Shown: positions 15,822 to 22,356 of the stretch, piece by piece
How positions within the stretch are numbered: position 1 is the first letter of the stretch
Layout of the letters: each line of letters begins with the position of its first letter
Source: Solirubrobacteraceae bacterium
GTDB lineage: Bacteria > Actinomycetota > Thermoleophilia > Solirubrobacterales > Solirubrobacteraceae
Reading direction: 5' to 3'
NCBI GenBank assembly: GCA_019683665.1
Contig: JADGIB010000010.1
Coordinates: 1 to 26,124 of the forward strand
DNA length: 26,124 nt
The notes under the pieces: model-generated
Databases searched by the model: none
The model's input: only the letters and a program-made list of their open reading frames with translations
Told to the model about the DNA's origin: nothing
Position numbers and translations under genes: made by a program

Positions 15822-17717
15822 ATGCCCGCCCTGCGATCCCGCACCGTCACCCACGGCCGCAACATGGCCGGCGCCCGCGCCCTCCTGCGCGCCGCCGGCG
15901 TGGCGCGAGAGGACTTCGGCAAGCCGATCGTCGCCGTCGCGAACTCCTACACGCAGTTCGTCCCCGGCCACACGCACCTGAAGCCGGTCGGCGAGATCGT
16001 CGCCGACGCGATCACGGCCGCGGGCGGGATCCCGCGCGAGTTCAACACGATCGCCGTCGACGACGGGATCGCGATGGGGCACGGCGGGATGCTCTACTCG
16101 CTGCCGTCGCGCGAGCTGATCGCCGACAGCGTCGAGTACATGGTCAACGCGCACTGCGCCGACGCGCTCGTCTGCATCTCCAACTGCGACAAGATCACCC
16201 CGGGGATGCTGAACGCCGCGCTGCGGCTGAACATCCCGACCGTGTTCGTCTCCGGCGGGCCGATGGAGGGCGGGACCGCGGTCCTCGTCGACGGCACGGT
16301 GCGCAAGCGCATCAACCTCGTCACCGCGATCGCCGACGCGGTCGCCGACGACGTCTCCGACGAGGACATCGCGATCATCGAGGAGCACGCCTGCCCGACC
16401 TGCGGCTCGTGCTCGGGCATGTTCACCGCCAACTCGATGAACTGCCTCACCGAGGCGCTCGGGCTGGCGCTGCCCGGCAACGGCTCGGTCCTGGCCACGC
16501 ACACGAAGCGGCGCGAGCTCTACGAGGAGGCCGGGCGCACGGTCGTCGAGATCGCCCGTCGCTGGTACGACGAGGACGACGCCTCCGTCCTGCCACGCTC
16601 GATCGCGACCCGCTCGGCGTTCGAGAACGCGATGGCGCTCGACGTCGCGATGGGCGGCTCGACGAACACCGTCCTGCACATCCTCGCCGCCGCCCAGGAG
16701 GCCGAGATCGACTTCACGATGGCCGACATCGACGCGATCTCGCGCCGCGTCCCCTGCCTGTGCAAGGTCGCCCCGAACGGCACGTACCTGATGGAGGACG
16801 TCCACCGCGCCGGCGGCATCCCCGCGATCCTCGGCGAGCTGTGGCGGGCCGGCCTGCTCAACGAGGACGTCTCGACCGTCCACGCGCCGACCGTCGAGGC
16901 GTGGCTGGGCGAGTGGGACATCCGCGGCCCCAGGCCGTCGGAGCGCGCGCTCGAGCTGTTCCACGCCGCCCCCGGCTGCCGCCGCTCGGCCGAGGCGTTC
17001 TCGCAGTCGGAGCGCTGGGAGTCGCTCGACCTCGACGCCGCCGAGGGCTGCGTCCGCGACGTCGCCCACGCCCACAGCGCGGACGGCGGCCTGGCCATCC
17101 TCTACGGCAACCTCGCCCCGCGCGGCTGCGTCGTCAAGACCGCCGGGGTCGACGAGTCGATCCTCACGTTCCGCGGGCCGGCGGTCGTCCTCGAGTCCCA
17201 GGAGGACGCGGTCGACGCGATCCTGTCGGGCCGCGTCAAGGAGGGCGACGTCGTCGTCATCCGCTACGAGGGCCCGCGCGGCGGCCCGGGCATGCAGGAG
17301 ATGCTCTACCCGACCTCGTACCTCAAGGGCCGCGGGCTCGGGAAGGCGTGCGCGCTCGTCACCGACGGGCGCTTCTCCGGCGGCACCTCCGGCCTGTCGA
17401 TCGGGCACGTGTCCCCCGAGGCGGCGGCCGGCGGCGCGATCGCGCTCGTCGAGGACGGCGACCCGATCGCCATCGACATCCCGAACCGGCGGATCACGCT
17501 CGACGTGCCCGAGGAGGAGCTGGCCGAGCGGCGCGAGCGGCTGGAGGCCGCGGGCGGCTACGTGCCCGCCGCGCGCGACCGCGTGGTCTCGCCCGCGCTG
17601 CGCGCGTACGCGGCGATGGCGACGTCGGCCGACACCGGCGCGGTGCGCGACGTGACCGCGGTCGAGCGGGCCGTCGCCGCGGCCGCCCAGGCGCGCGAGG
17701 GCTCGCTGTCGGGCTGA
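15822..17717 (+). CDS. ilvD: Dihydroxy-acid dehydratase
   Basis: The 631-residue IlvD dehydrates 2,3-dihydroxy-3-methyl acids in branched-chain amino acid synthesis. Cluster and active-site motifs are visible: NSYTQFVPGH (41-50), C122-D-K in CISNCDKITPG, C194/C197 within CPTCGSCSGMFTANSMN (191-207), and the late GRFSGGTSGLSIGH segment. Having NSYTQ where [2Fe-2S] plant/mycobacterial enzymes carry a third cysteine indicates the E. coli-like oxygen-sensitive [4Fe-4S] type. That type normally ends shortly after SADKGAVRD. Here about 20 further residues follow: an Ala-rich helix and a terminal REGSLSG. The start is fixed by a leaderless promoter. The gene is convergent with the encapsulin gene, 3 nt apart. 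Confidence 0.96.
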   Translation: MPALRSRTVTHGRNMAGARALLRAAGVAREDFGKPIVAVANSYTQFVPGHTHLKPVGEIVADAITAAGGIPREFNTIAVDDGIAMGHGGMLYSLPSRELIADSVEYMVNAHCADALVCISNCDKITPGMLNAALRLNIPTVFVSGGPMEGGTAVLVDGTVRKRINLVTAIADAVADDVSDEDIAIIEEHACPTCGSCSGMFTANSMNCLTEALGLALPGNGSVLATHTKRRELYEEAGRTVVEIARRWYDEDDASVLPRSIATRSAFENAMALDVAMGGSTNTVLHILAAAQEAEIDFTMADIDAISRRVPCLCKVAPNGTYLMEDVHRAGGIPAILGELWRAGLLNEDVSTVHAPTVEAWLGEWDIRGPRPSERALELFHAAPGCRRSAEAFSQSERWESLDLDAAEGCVRDVAHAHSADGGLAILYGNLAPRGCVVKTAGVDESILTFRGPAVVLESQEDAVDAILSGRVKEGDVVVIRYEGPRGGPGMQEMLYPTSYLKGRGLGKACALVTDGRFSGGTSGLSIGHVSPEAAAGGAIALVEDGDPIAIDIPNRRITLDVPEEELAERRERLEAAGGYVPAARDRVVSPALRAYAAMATSADTGAVRDVTAVERAVAAAAQAREGSLSG

Positions 17718-17720
17718 GCG

Positions 17721-18527
17721 TCAGCCGCCGCGCAGCGCGACCGCGGCCTCGGGGGTCGCGACGCGGAACGAGAAGCTCTCCTCCAGGTAGAGGTGGACGG
17801 CGTCCGCGTCGTGGCCCTCGTAGCCGACGGCGAGGTCCTGGCCGGACTCGAACAGGAAGTCGCCGCCGCGCAGGCTGAGGACGACGGCGCCGGTCACCCC
17901 CGGCGCCCACGCGATCGGGCCGCCGGCGATCGCCTTGAGGTGGTCGATGAGCGGGTAGCCGCCGCGCTCGGCCGTCCCGGCGACGCCGGTGTACGCCTCG
18001 GGGCTGAGCGCGATCCCGTACGGCCCCTCGATCCCGGCCGACAGGAGCATCTCGACCGCCCGCGCGATCGCGGCCGGGTAGGCCTCGAACCCGTCCCCGA
18101 GCGGGACGACCGGGTGGCTGGAGCCGTCGGCCACGCCGCCGATGCCGGCCGGCGCCAGGCCGTGGAAGACGGCGAGGTTCTCGGCCACCGCGATCCGCTG
18201 GGCGGCGGCGTCGAGCGCGTCGAGGTCCACGTCGGCGGCGCCGCGGTCGAGGTCCTCCAGCTCGGCGCGCGCCAGCGAGAACGGGGCGCGCAGCTCCACG
18301 AACGGCAGCACGCGCCGCCGCCGGGCCCGCACGCCGGCGACCGGCTCGCCCGCGAGCGCGTCGACGCGGCCGAGGTTCGTGGCCGAGCGCTCCCAGCCGA
18401 ACGGGCCGGCGAAGTCGACGAGCCGGCGGGCGGCCAGCGCGGGCTGCAGCCGCTGGCGCGCCTCCTCGTCGATCTCGCGCCAGGCCGCCTCGGTGATCGG
18501 GGCGTGCCGGCGCAGCAGATGGCTCAC
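17721..18527 (-). CDS. Family 1 encapsulin shell protein (linocin M18/CFP29-like)
   Basis: The 268-residue protein is of classic family 1 encapsulin length. It begins HLLRRHAPITEAAWREIDEEA and continues with LAARRLVDFAGPFGWE, the HK97-type N-terminal arm/helix and E-loop entry that also form the cargo-peptide docking site. Further family blocks are FHGL (about 143), GIEGPYGIALSP and FSFRV near the C-terminus. It self-assembles into an icosahedral protein compartment in the cytoplasm. The start is GTG 18527 with AGGGAG 6 nt upstream. Family 1 shells usually sit next to a DyP peroxidase, ferritin-like or hemerythrin cargo gene; none is present here. Its promoter region is shared with the divergent membrane protein gene and contains the doubled recurrent element. 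Confidence 0.96.
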   Translation of the reverse strand: MSHLLRRHAPITEAAWREIDEEARQRLQPALAARRLVDFAGPFGWERSATNLGRVDALAGEPVAGVRARRRRVLPFVELRAPFSLARAELEDLDRGAADVDLDALDAAAQRIAVAENLAVFHGLAPAGIGGVADGSSHPVVPLGDGFEAYPAAIARAVEMLLSAGIEGPYGIALSPEAYTGVAGTAERGGYPLIDHLKAIAGGPIAWAPGVTGAVVLSLRGGDFLFESGQDLAVGYEGHDADAVHLYLEESFSFRVATPEAAVALRGG

Positions 18528-18557
18528 GCCGTCTCCCTTCGCTCGGGGTTCGCGGCC

Positions 18558-18563
18558 ATCCTA
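18558..18563 (-). promoter_or_regulatory. -10 box for the encapsulin gene
   Basis: TAGGAT on the minus strand (18563-18558) is identical to the -10 of the ROK kinase promoter. Transcription would begin near 18551, giving a ~24-nt leader that contains the AGGGAG ribosome site. The -35 region is poor, suggesting activator dependence. Confidence 0.5.
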
Positions 18564-18616
18564 CGGGCGCCGGCCGCCGCCCGCACGCGCCGCGGGCACC
18601 CGCGCGTGCCCTCGGG

Positions 18617-18685
18617 ATGGGGTCTGCTCCCCCGCCGGGATCGGCATCAGACCCCATGGCCGCGCGCCCGCGCGAGGCGCAGACT
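18617..18685 (+). promoter_or_regulatory. Inverted repeat, 19-bp element and -10 box (site e) between encapsulin and membrane protein genes
   Basis: ATGGGGTCTG (18617-18626) and CAGACCCCAT (18648-18657) form a 10-bp inverted repeat with a 21-nt loop. The right arm ends the element GATCGGCATCAGACCCCAT (18639-18657). CAGACT (18680-18685) is 22 nt further and the ATG at 18692 exactly 34 nt after the element. The left arm points toward the divergent encapsulin promoter, so one regulator may serve both directions. Confidence 0.65.
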
Positions 18686-18691
18686 GCGAGC

Positions 18692-18871
18692 ATGATCCGC
18701 CGTCGGCCCGACCCCCGCCCGTCCCGGCGCCGGCGCGAGCTCGCGCCCTGGGCGGCGATCCTCGTCGCCGCGGTCGCGGGCGCGTGGCTGATCGCCGCCG
18801 GGCACGCGGGCGCGGGCTGGGCGCTGCTCGCGGCCGGCGCGGCGATCGCCATGGTCGTCCGCACCCGCTGA
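18692..18871 (+). CDS. Small basic membrane protein
   Basis: A 59-residue protein: a strongly basic N-terminus (RRRPDPRPSRRRRE, residues 3-16) and two hydrophobic stretches (about 19-36 and 41-56) broken by GHAGAG, ending RTR. The topology predicted by the positive-inside rule is N-terminus in the cytoplasm. No family recognised. The start is fixed by the leaderless promoter at site e; an upstream in-frame start at 18617 would lie within that site. Divergent from the encapsulin gene and followed by the GreA-like gene after a further promoter copy. Confidence 0.6.
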   Translation: MIRRRPDPRPSRRRRELAPWAAILVAAVAGAWLIAAGHAGAGWALLAAGAAIAMVVRTR

Positions 18872-18882
18872 GCCCCACCGAA

Positions 18883-18929
18883 GATGGTCATCAGGCCCCA
18901 TGGCCGCGCGGCCCGCGCTGGCCGAGCAT
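18883..18929 (+). promoter_or_regulatory. 19-bp element plus -10 (site f)
   Basis: GATGGTCATCAGGCCCCAT (18883-18901), GAGCAT (18924-18929) 22 nt later, and the ATG of the GreA-like gene exactly 34 nt after the element. The 11 bases following CCCCAT are identical to those at site e (GGCCGCGCGCC versus GGCCGCGCGGC, one difference), so the flank is partly conserved too. Confidence 0.65.
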
Positions 18930-18935
18930 CCAGGC

Positions 18936-19496
18936 ATGATCTCCGTGCCCCGGCGCGACGGTGACCGTCGCGCGTCGTCGACCTCCGCCACCGCCCCAGC
19001 CGACGCCTTCGCCCGCCCCGGGCCGGTCCTGACGAGCACCGCCGCCGAGCTGCTGGCCGCGGAGGTCGCGCGCCTGCGCGCGCTCATGGAGCGCGAGTTC
19101 ACCGAGCGCCGCCGCGAGGCCGCCGACGACACCGACGAGGACGCGCGCCTGGCCATCGGCGAGGACGAGATGGTCGTCCGCGCCCGGATCGCGCAGATGG
19201 AGTCGCTCCTGCGCCAGGCGACGGTGGTCCACCACGAGCCGTCGGGCGAGGACGTCGTCGGGCTCGGCTCGCAGGTCACGCTCGAGGACGTCGCGTCGGG
19301 CCGGTCGACGACGCACGAGGTGATCGCCTGGCAGGACGGCGCCGGCGCCGGGGTCGTGTCGGCGGCGTCACCGGTCGGCCAGGCGATCCTCGGTCGCGCG
19401 GCCGGCGAGGAGGTCGACGTCCAGCTGCCCGGCGGTCGCACCCGCCGGCTGCGGATCGTCGCCGTCGAGACGGTCGCCGAGGACGTCGCCCGCTGA
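18936..19496 (+). CDS. GreA/GreB-family transcription elongation factor-like protein
   Basis: The 186-residue protein has an N-terminal ~30-residue disordered extension, then a coiled-coil hairpin (about 34-95; LLAAEVARLRALMEREFTERR ... DEMVVRARIAQMESLL) and a C-terminal FKBP-like domain (about 105-182; VGLGSQVTLEDV ... SPVGQAILGRAAGEEVDVQLPGG). Gre factors insert the coiled coil into the RNA polymerase secondary channel, where an acidic tip (GDLSEN in GreA, Asp41 and Glu44) stimulates RNA cleavage. Here the tip reads DDTDEDA, keeping the DxxE spacing, so it may be catalytic. It is longer and more divergent than housekeeping GreA and is probably a paralogue under the shared promoter element. 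Its 3' end overlaps a convergent gene. Confidence 0.8.
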   Translation: MISVPRRDGDRRASSTSATAPADAFARPGPVLTSTAAELLAAEVARLRALMEREFTERRREAADDTDEDARLAIGEDEMVVRARIAQMESLLRQATVVHHEPSGEDVVGLGSQVTLEDVASGRSTTHEVIAWQDGAGAGVVSAASPVGQAILGRAAGEEVDVQLPGGRTRRLRIVAVETVAEDVAR

Positions 19497-19769
19497 CAGC
19501 GAGGCGGCGGGGACGAGCGGCTGCGGCCGCAGCCCGAGCAGCGCGAGGTCGCCGAGCAGGTTGCGGGCCGCCGCGACGAGGTCCTCGTCGCGCCCCGGCG
19601 CCCCGTGCAGCTCGAGGATCCAGGTGGCCGCGCCGAGCGGCGCCGCGTCGAGGTGGCGGACGCCGGACCCGGCCGCGGTCAGGTCGACGCGCTGGCGGGC
19701 GAGCCACTCCTCGAAGACCGGCCTCGGCATCTCCCGGTGCGCGGTGCAGCGGATGAGGACGATGGCCAT
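19368..19769 (-). CDS. Hypothetical 133-residue protein
   Basis: No family recognised. The first ~90 residues look like a compact alpha/beta domain (MAIVLIRCTAHREM, then a helix VFEEWLARQRVDL, then ATWILELHG and a helix LVAAARNLLGDLALLG). The last ~40 residues lie antisense to the end of the GreA-like gene and are Asp/Ala/Gly-rich, so they may be a non-structured tail. The ATG at 19769 lies 35 nt after a minus-strand copy of the shared promoter element with a -10 box, which supports a real, leaderless gene. Downstream of the two-component genes but with its own promoter. Confidence 0.55.
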   Translation of the reverse strand: MAIVLIRCTAHREMPRPVFEEWLARQRVDLTAAGSGVRHLDAAPLGAATWILELHGAPGRDEDLVAAARNLLGDLALLGLRPQPLVPAASLSAGDVLGDRLDGDDPQPAGATAGQLDVDLLAGRATEDRLADR

Positions 19770-19776
19770 GGGCGCG

Positions 19777-19823
19777 ATCGTCGCCGACGGCGCGGCCGCG
19801 CGCCATGGGGTCCGGTCCCCATT
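19777..19823 (-). promoter_or_regulatory. Palindromic 19-bp element plus -10 on minus strand (site g)
   Basis: AATGGGGACCGGACCCCAT (minus strand, 19823-19805) is a near-perfect palindrome closely matching site c. GACGAT (19782-19777) follows 22 nt later, and the ATG at 19769 is 35 nt after the element. The site overlaps the TAA stop of the response regulator gene. Confidence 0.6.
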
Positions 19824-20481
19824 AGGGCTCGACGAGCCCGCGCCGGATCGCGTACCGGGTCAGCTCGACGCGGTTGCGCATCCCGAGCTTCTCGAGGATG
19901 TTCGCCCGGTGGCGGTCGACGGTCTTCTTGCTGATGTGGAGGATCTCGGCGATCTCCTCGCTCGTGTGGCCCTCGGCGATGAGCTTCAGGACGTCGAGCT
20001 CGCGCGGGGTGAGCGGGTCGGTCGGGGTCTCCTCCCCGCGCCGGGCCCGCTCGAGGTAGTCGCGGATGAGCGCGGCGGCCGCCGACGGGTAGAGGAACGG
20101 CTCGCCGCGCATCGTGGCCCGGCACGCCTCGACGAACTCGGCGTTCGCGGCCGACTTGAGCACGTACCCGGAGGCGCCCGACTTCAGCGCCTCGAAGAAG
20201 TACTGCTCGTTGTCGTGCATCGAGAGCATGAGGATGCGCAGCTCGGGGCGGCGGCGCGACAGCTCGCGCGCGGCCTGCAGCCCGGTCATCTTCGGCATCG
20301 ACACGTCGAGGACGGCGAGGTCGACGTCCTCGCGCAGCCCGAGCTCGAGCGCCTCGGCGCCGTCGGCCGCCTCGCAGACGACCTCGAGGTCGGGCTCGGC
20401 GTCGAGGACCATCCGCAGCCCGCCGCGGACGACCGCGTGGTCGTCGGCGAGGAGGATGCGGGTCTTCAGCGGCACGGCCAT
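19822..20481 (-). CDS. NarL/FixJ-family response regulator
   Basis: A 219-residue regulator: receiver domain (about 7-125) with acidic pocket D13/D14, phosphoacceptor D59 (VLDVSMP), and the conserved Thr/Ser and Lys positions (LMLSMHDN; YVLKSA). A LuxR-type helix-turn-helix follows (about 153-215; LTPRELDVLKLIAEGHTSEEIAEILHISKKTVDRHRANILEKL). Phosphorylated dimers of this family bind inverted repeats of about 18-20 bp. Its ATG overlaps the stop of the sensor kinase by 1 nt (TGATG), so the pair is coupled. Copies of the recurrent 19-bp palindrome lie at both ends of this two-gene unit, making it the best candidate in the window to bind them. Confidence 0.95.
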   Translation of the reverse strand: MAVPLKTRILLADDHAVVRGGLRMVLDAEPDLEVVCEAADGAEALELGLREDVDLAVLDVSMPKMTGLQAARELSRRRPELRILMLSMHDNEQYFFEALKSGASGYVLKSAANAEFVEACRATMRGEPFLYPSAAAALIRDYLERARRGEETPTDPLTPRELDVLKLIAEGHTSEEIAEILHISKKTVDRHRANILEKLGMRNRVELTRYAIRRGLVEP

Positions 20482-21482
20482 CAGGGGCTCCCTCCGGGGA
20501 CTCGCAGCTCGACGACGGTGCCCCTGCCGGGCTCGGAGCGCAGGGCCAGGCGCCCGTCGACGAGCAGCGCGCGCTCCCGCATCCCGGTGACGCCGGTGCC
20601 GGACTCGATGCTGCCGCGCAGGCCGACGCCGTCGTCGCGGACGGTGAGGACGGTCCAGGGCCCGTCGGGGGCGAGCGTGACCTCGACCCGCCGGGCGCCC
20701 GAGTGGCGGATCGCGTTCGTCAGGCTCTCCTGGGCGACGCGGTAGACGGCGACCTCGGTCTCGGAGGCCAGCGGCGCCAGCCCCTCGGCGACGCGCACGG
20801 ACACCTCGACCCCGCTCTGCTGCTGGACGCGGCGGCCGAGCGAGATGAGCGCGTTCGCGAGGCCGAGGTCGTCGAGCGCCTCGGGGCGCAGCTCGCGGGC
20901 GATGCGGCGCAGGTCGTCGAGGCTGGCGCGGACGGCGCTCGCGGCGCGGCGCAGGGCCTGCGAGCGCGGGTCGTCGTCGGCGCCGGCGGCCCGCTCGGCC
21001 TCCATCGCGATCGCCGTCAGCGTCTGGCCGATGTCGTCGTGCAGCTCGCGGGCGATCCGCACCCGCTCGGCCTCCTGGGCCTCGAGCACGCGGCGGCTGC
21101 TCGTGCGCCGCTCCTCCTCGAGGCGGTCGAGCATCGCGTTGAAGGCGCGGACGACCGAGAGGACCTCGGCGTAGCGGCCCTCGCGCTCGTCGAGCCGGCG
21201 GCCGGGGGTGCGCAGCTCGATCAGGTCCATCGTCGCCGCCAGGCGCCGCAGCGGCGACAGGACCCCGCGCAGGAGCAGGAGGCTGATCGCCGTCAGCACG
21301 ACGAAGCCGGCGATGACGATCGCCGCCTCGGCCGCCGCGATGCGCGGGGTGATGCGGATCGGCGTGACGATGAGCAGCAGCGCCGAGGTCCCGAGGACCG
21401 CGACGTTGACGGCCACGACTCGCCAGAAGATGGAGATGGCGCCGCGCCGCGGCGCTGCCGCCGCGGGCCCCGGAATACACAT
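20481..21482 (-). CDS. Sensor histidine kinase (NarL-type, HisKA_3)
   Basis: From ATG 21482 the protein has 333 residues: two membrane helices (about 20-40 and 51-72), a HAMP-like linker (~73-125), the HisKA_3 dimerisation helix with phosphoacceptor H148 in ARELHDDIGQTL, and a HATPase domain with the N-box QESLTNAIRHSGA and G-box motifs DDGVGL and GTGVTGMRER. The periplasmic loop between the helices is very short, so sensing is likely within the membrane or cytoplasmic. A TTG three codons upstream is an alternative start. The start region overlaps site h of the divergent promoter, so expression of the system is probably feedback-controlled. Confidence 0.93.
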   Translation of the reverse strand: MCIPGPAAAAPRRGAISIFWRVVAVNVAVLGTSALLLIVTPIRITPRIAAAEAAIVIAGFVVLTAISLLLLRGVLSPLRRLAATMDLIELRTPGRRLDEREGRYAEVLSVVRAFNAMLDRLEEERRTSSRRVLEAQEAERVRIARELHDDIGQTLTAIAMEAERAAGADDDPRSQALRRAASAVRASLDDLRRIARELRPEALDDLGLANALISLGRRVQQQSGVEVSVRVAEGLAPLASETEVAVYRVAQESLTNAIRHSGARRVEVTLAPDGPWTVLTVRDDGVGLRGSIESGTGVTGMRERALLVDGRLALRSEPGRGTVVELRVPGGSP

Positions 21483-21520
21483 CGGGCCCAATGTACGCCC
21501 CCGCGCGCGCGAGGGACCCT
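21474..21520 (+). promoter_or_regulatory. 19-bp element plus -10 (site h)
   Basis: AATACACATCGGGCCCAAT (21474-21492) agrees with site a at 17 of 19 positions. GACCCT (21515-21520) is 22 nt later, and the ATG at 21527 exactly 34 nt after the element. On the other strand it covers the sensor kinase start codons. Confidence 0.65.
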
Positions 21521-21526
21521 GGCGCC

Positions 21527-21943
21527 ATGTCGATCCTCTCCCGTCGCACCGCCGTCTCCGAGCGTCGTCGTCCCGCCAGCGGGACGCCGCCCGACCCGGG
21601 TCCCGAGCGCCTGCTCTACGACCAGGCCTGCGAGCTGCTGCTCGCCGCGCGCGGCCTGCGCGCGGTCGCCGGCAACGACGGGACGCAGCCGGCGATCGCG
21701 GCGACGCTCGGCTGCCTGGAGGCGACGTTCGACGCGCTGGCGGACACGATGACGGCGCTGCGGGCCCAGGCCGCCGAGCAGGCGGTCGCCGCGGGCGGCG
21801 GCGCCCGGCCCGAGACGGCGGCGGGCGCCCGCCGCGTCATCGAGCAGTGCGACGAGACCGCGAGGACGCTGCGGATCGCCCGCGACATGGCCGGCGGCCT
21901 GCGCGCGCGGCTCGGCCCGGCGCTCGCGGACGTCCCGACCTGA
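21527..21943 (+). CDS. Helical hypothetical protein, paralogue of the next gene
   Basis: A 138-residue, Ala/Leu/Arg-rich, fully helical-looking protein. After a ~25-residue basic and proline-rich leader it has LYDQACELLLAARGLRA and then ATLGCLEATFDALADTMTALRAQA. The spacing of hydrophobics suggests a three- or four-helix bundle. A Gly/Ala linker separates a last helix pair (ARRVIEQCDETARTLRIARD). No known family. It aligns along its first half with the protein encoded 15 nt downstream, so the pair arose by tandem duplication. Expression is from the leaderless site h promoter, divergent from the sensor kinase, suggesting it is an output or modulator of that system. Confidence 0.7.
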   Translation: MSILSRRTAVSERRRPASGTPPDPGPERLLYDQACELLLAARGLRAVAGNDGTQPAIAATLGCLEATFDALADTMTALRAQAAEQAVAAGGGARPETAAGARRVIEQCDETARTLRIARDMAGGLRARLGPALADVPT

Positions 21944-21957
21944 GGAGGCGCATCGCC

Positions 21958-22278
21958 GTGCGAGACCCGACCCACGAGCTCTACGACCGGGCGTCCGCGG
22001 TGCTCGCGGCGGCGCAGGGGATGCGCGCGGCGGCCCGCACGCCGCAGCCGCTGGCCGACACCGAGGCGGCGCTCGACTGCGTGGCGGCGAGCCTGGACGC
22101 GATCGCCGCCGCCCTCGACGCCCTCGGCGACCGGGCCGCCGACGGCCTCGACACCGCCGAGCGGACCGCGCCCGAGCACCACGGCCGCATCCGCGCCCGC
22201 GAGGCCCACGCCCGCTTCGACGAGCTGGCCCGCCGCGTGCGCGAGCCGGCGGTGATCAGCTCCCGGCGGCGCGGGTGA
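21958..22278 (+). CDS. Helical hypothetical protein, paralogue of the preceding gene
   Basis: A 106-residue helical protein starting at GTG 21958, with GAGGAG about ten bases upstream and 15 nt after the previous stop. LYDRASAVLAAAQGMRAAAR and ALDCVAASLDAIAAALDALGDRA correspond position by position to the preceding protein, including the LYD start, the central Cys and the DA-A--ALxxxA helix ending. It lacks the basic leader. The C-terminal helix (ARFDELARRVREP) ends in a short basic tail. No family recognised. The pair is likely co-expressed and may form a hetero-bundle; that is inference. Confidence 0.7.
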   Translation: MRDPTHELYDRASAVLAAAQGMRAAARTPQPLADTEAALDCVAASLDAIAAALDALGDRAADGLDTAERTAPEHHGRIRAREAHARFDELARRVREPAVISSRRRG

Positions 22279-22289
22279 GCCCCCGCGCC

Positions 22290-22338
22290 GACCGTTGTCG
22301 GATCCGGGTCGCCATGCGACCGCGAGACGACAACGGTC
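22290..22338. terminator. Nested bidirectional hairpin between convergent genes
   Basis: Outer arms GACCGTTGTCG (22290-22300) and CGACAACGGTC (22328-22338) are perfectly complementary. Within the loop GGTCGC (22307-22312) pairs with GCGACC (22316-22321). The structure lies between the stop codons of the helical-protein operon and the convergent ROK regulator, so it can terminate both. Confidence 0.7.
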
Positions 22339-22356
22339 CCGCGCGCCGGCGCCGGG

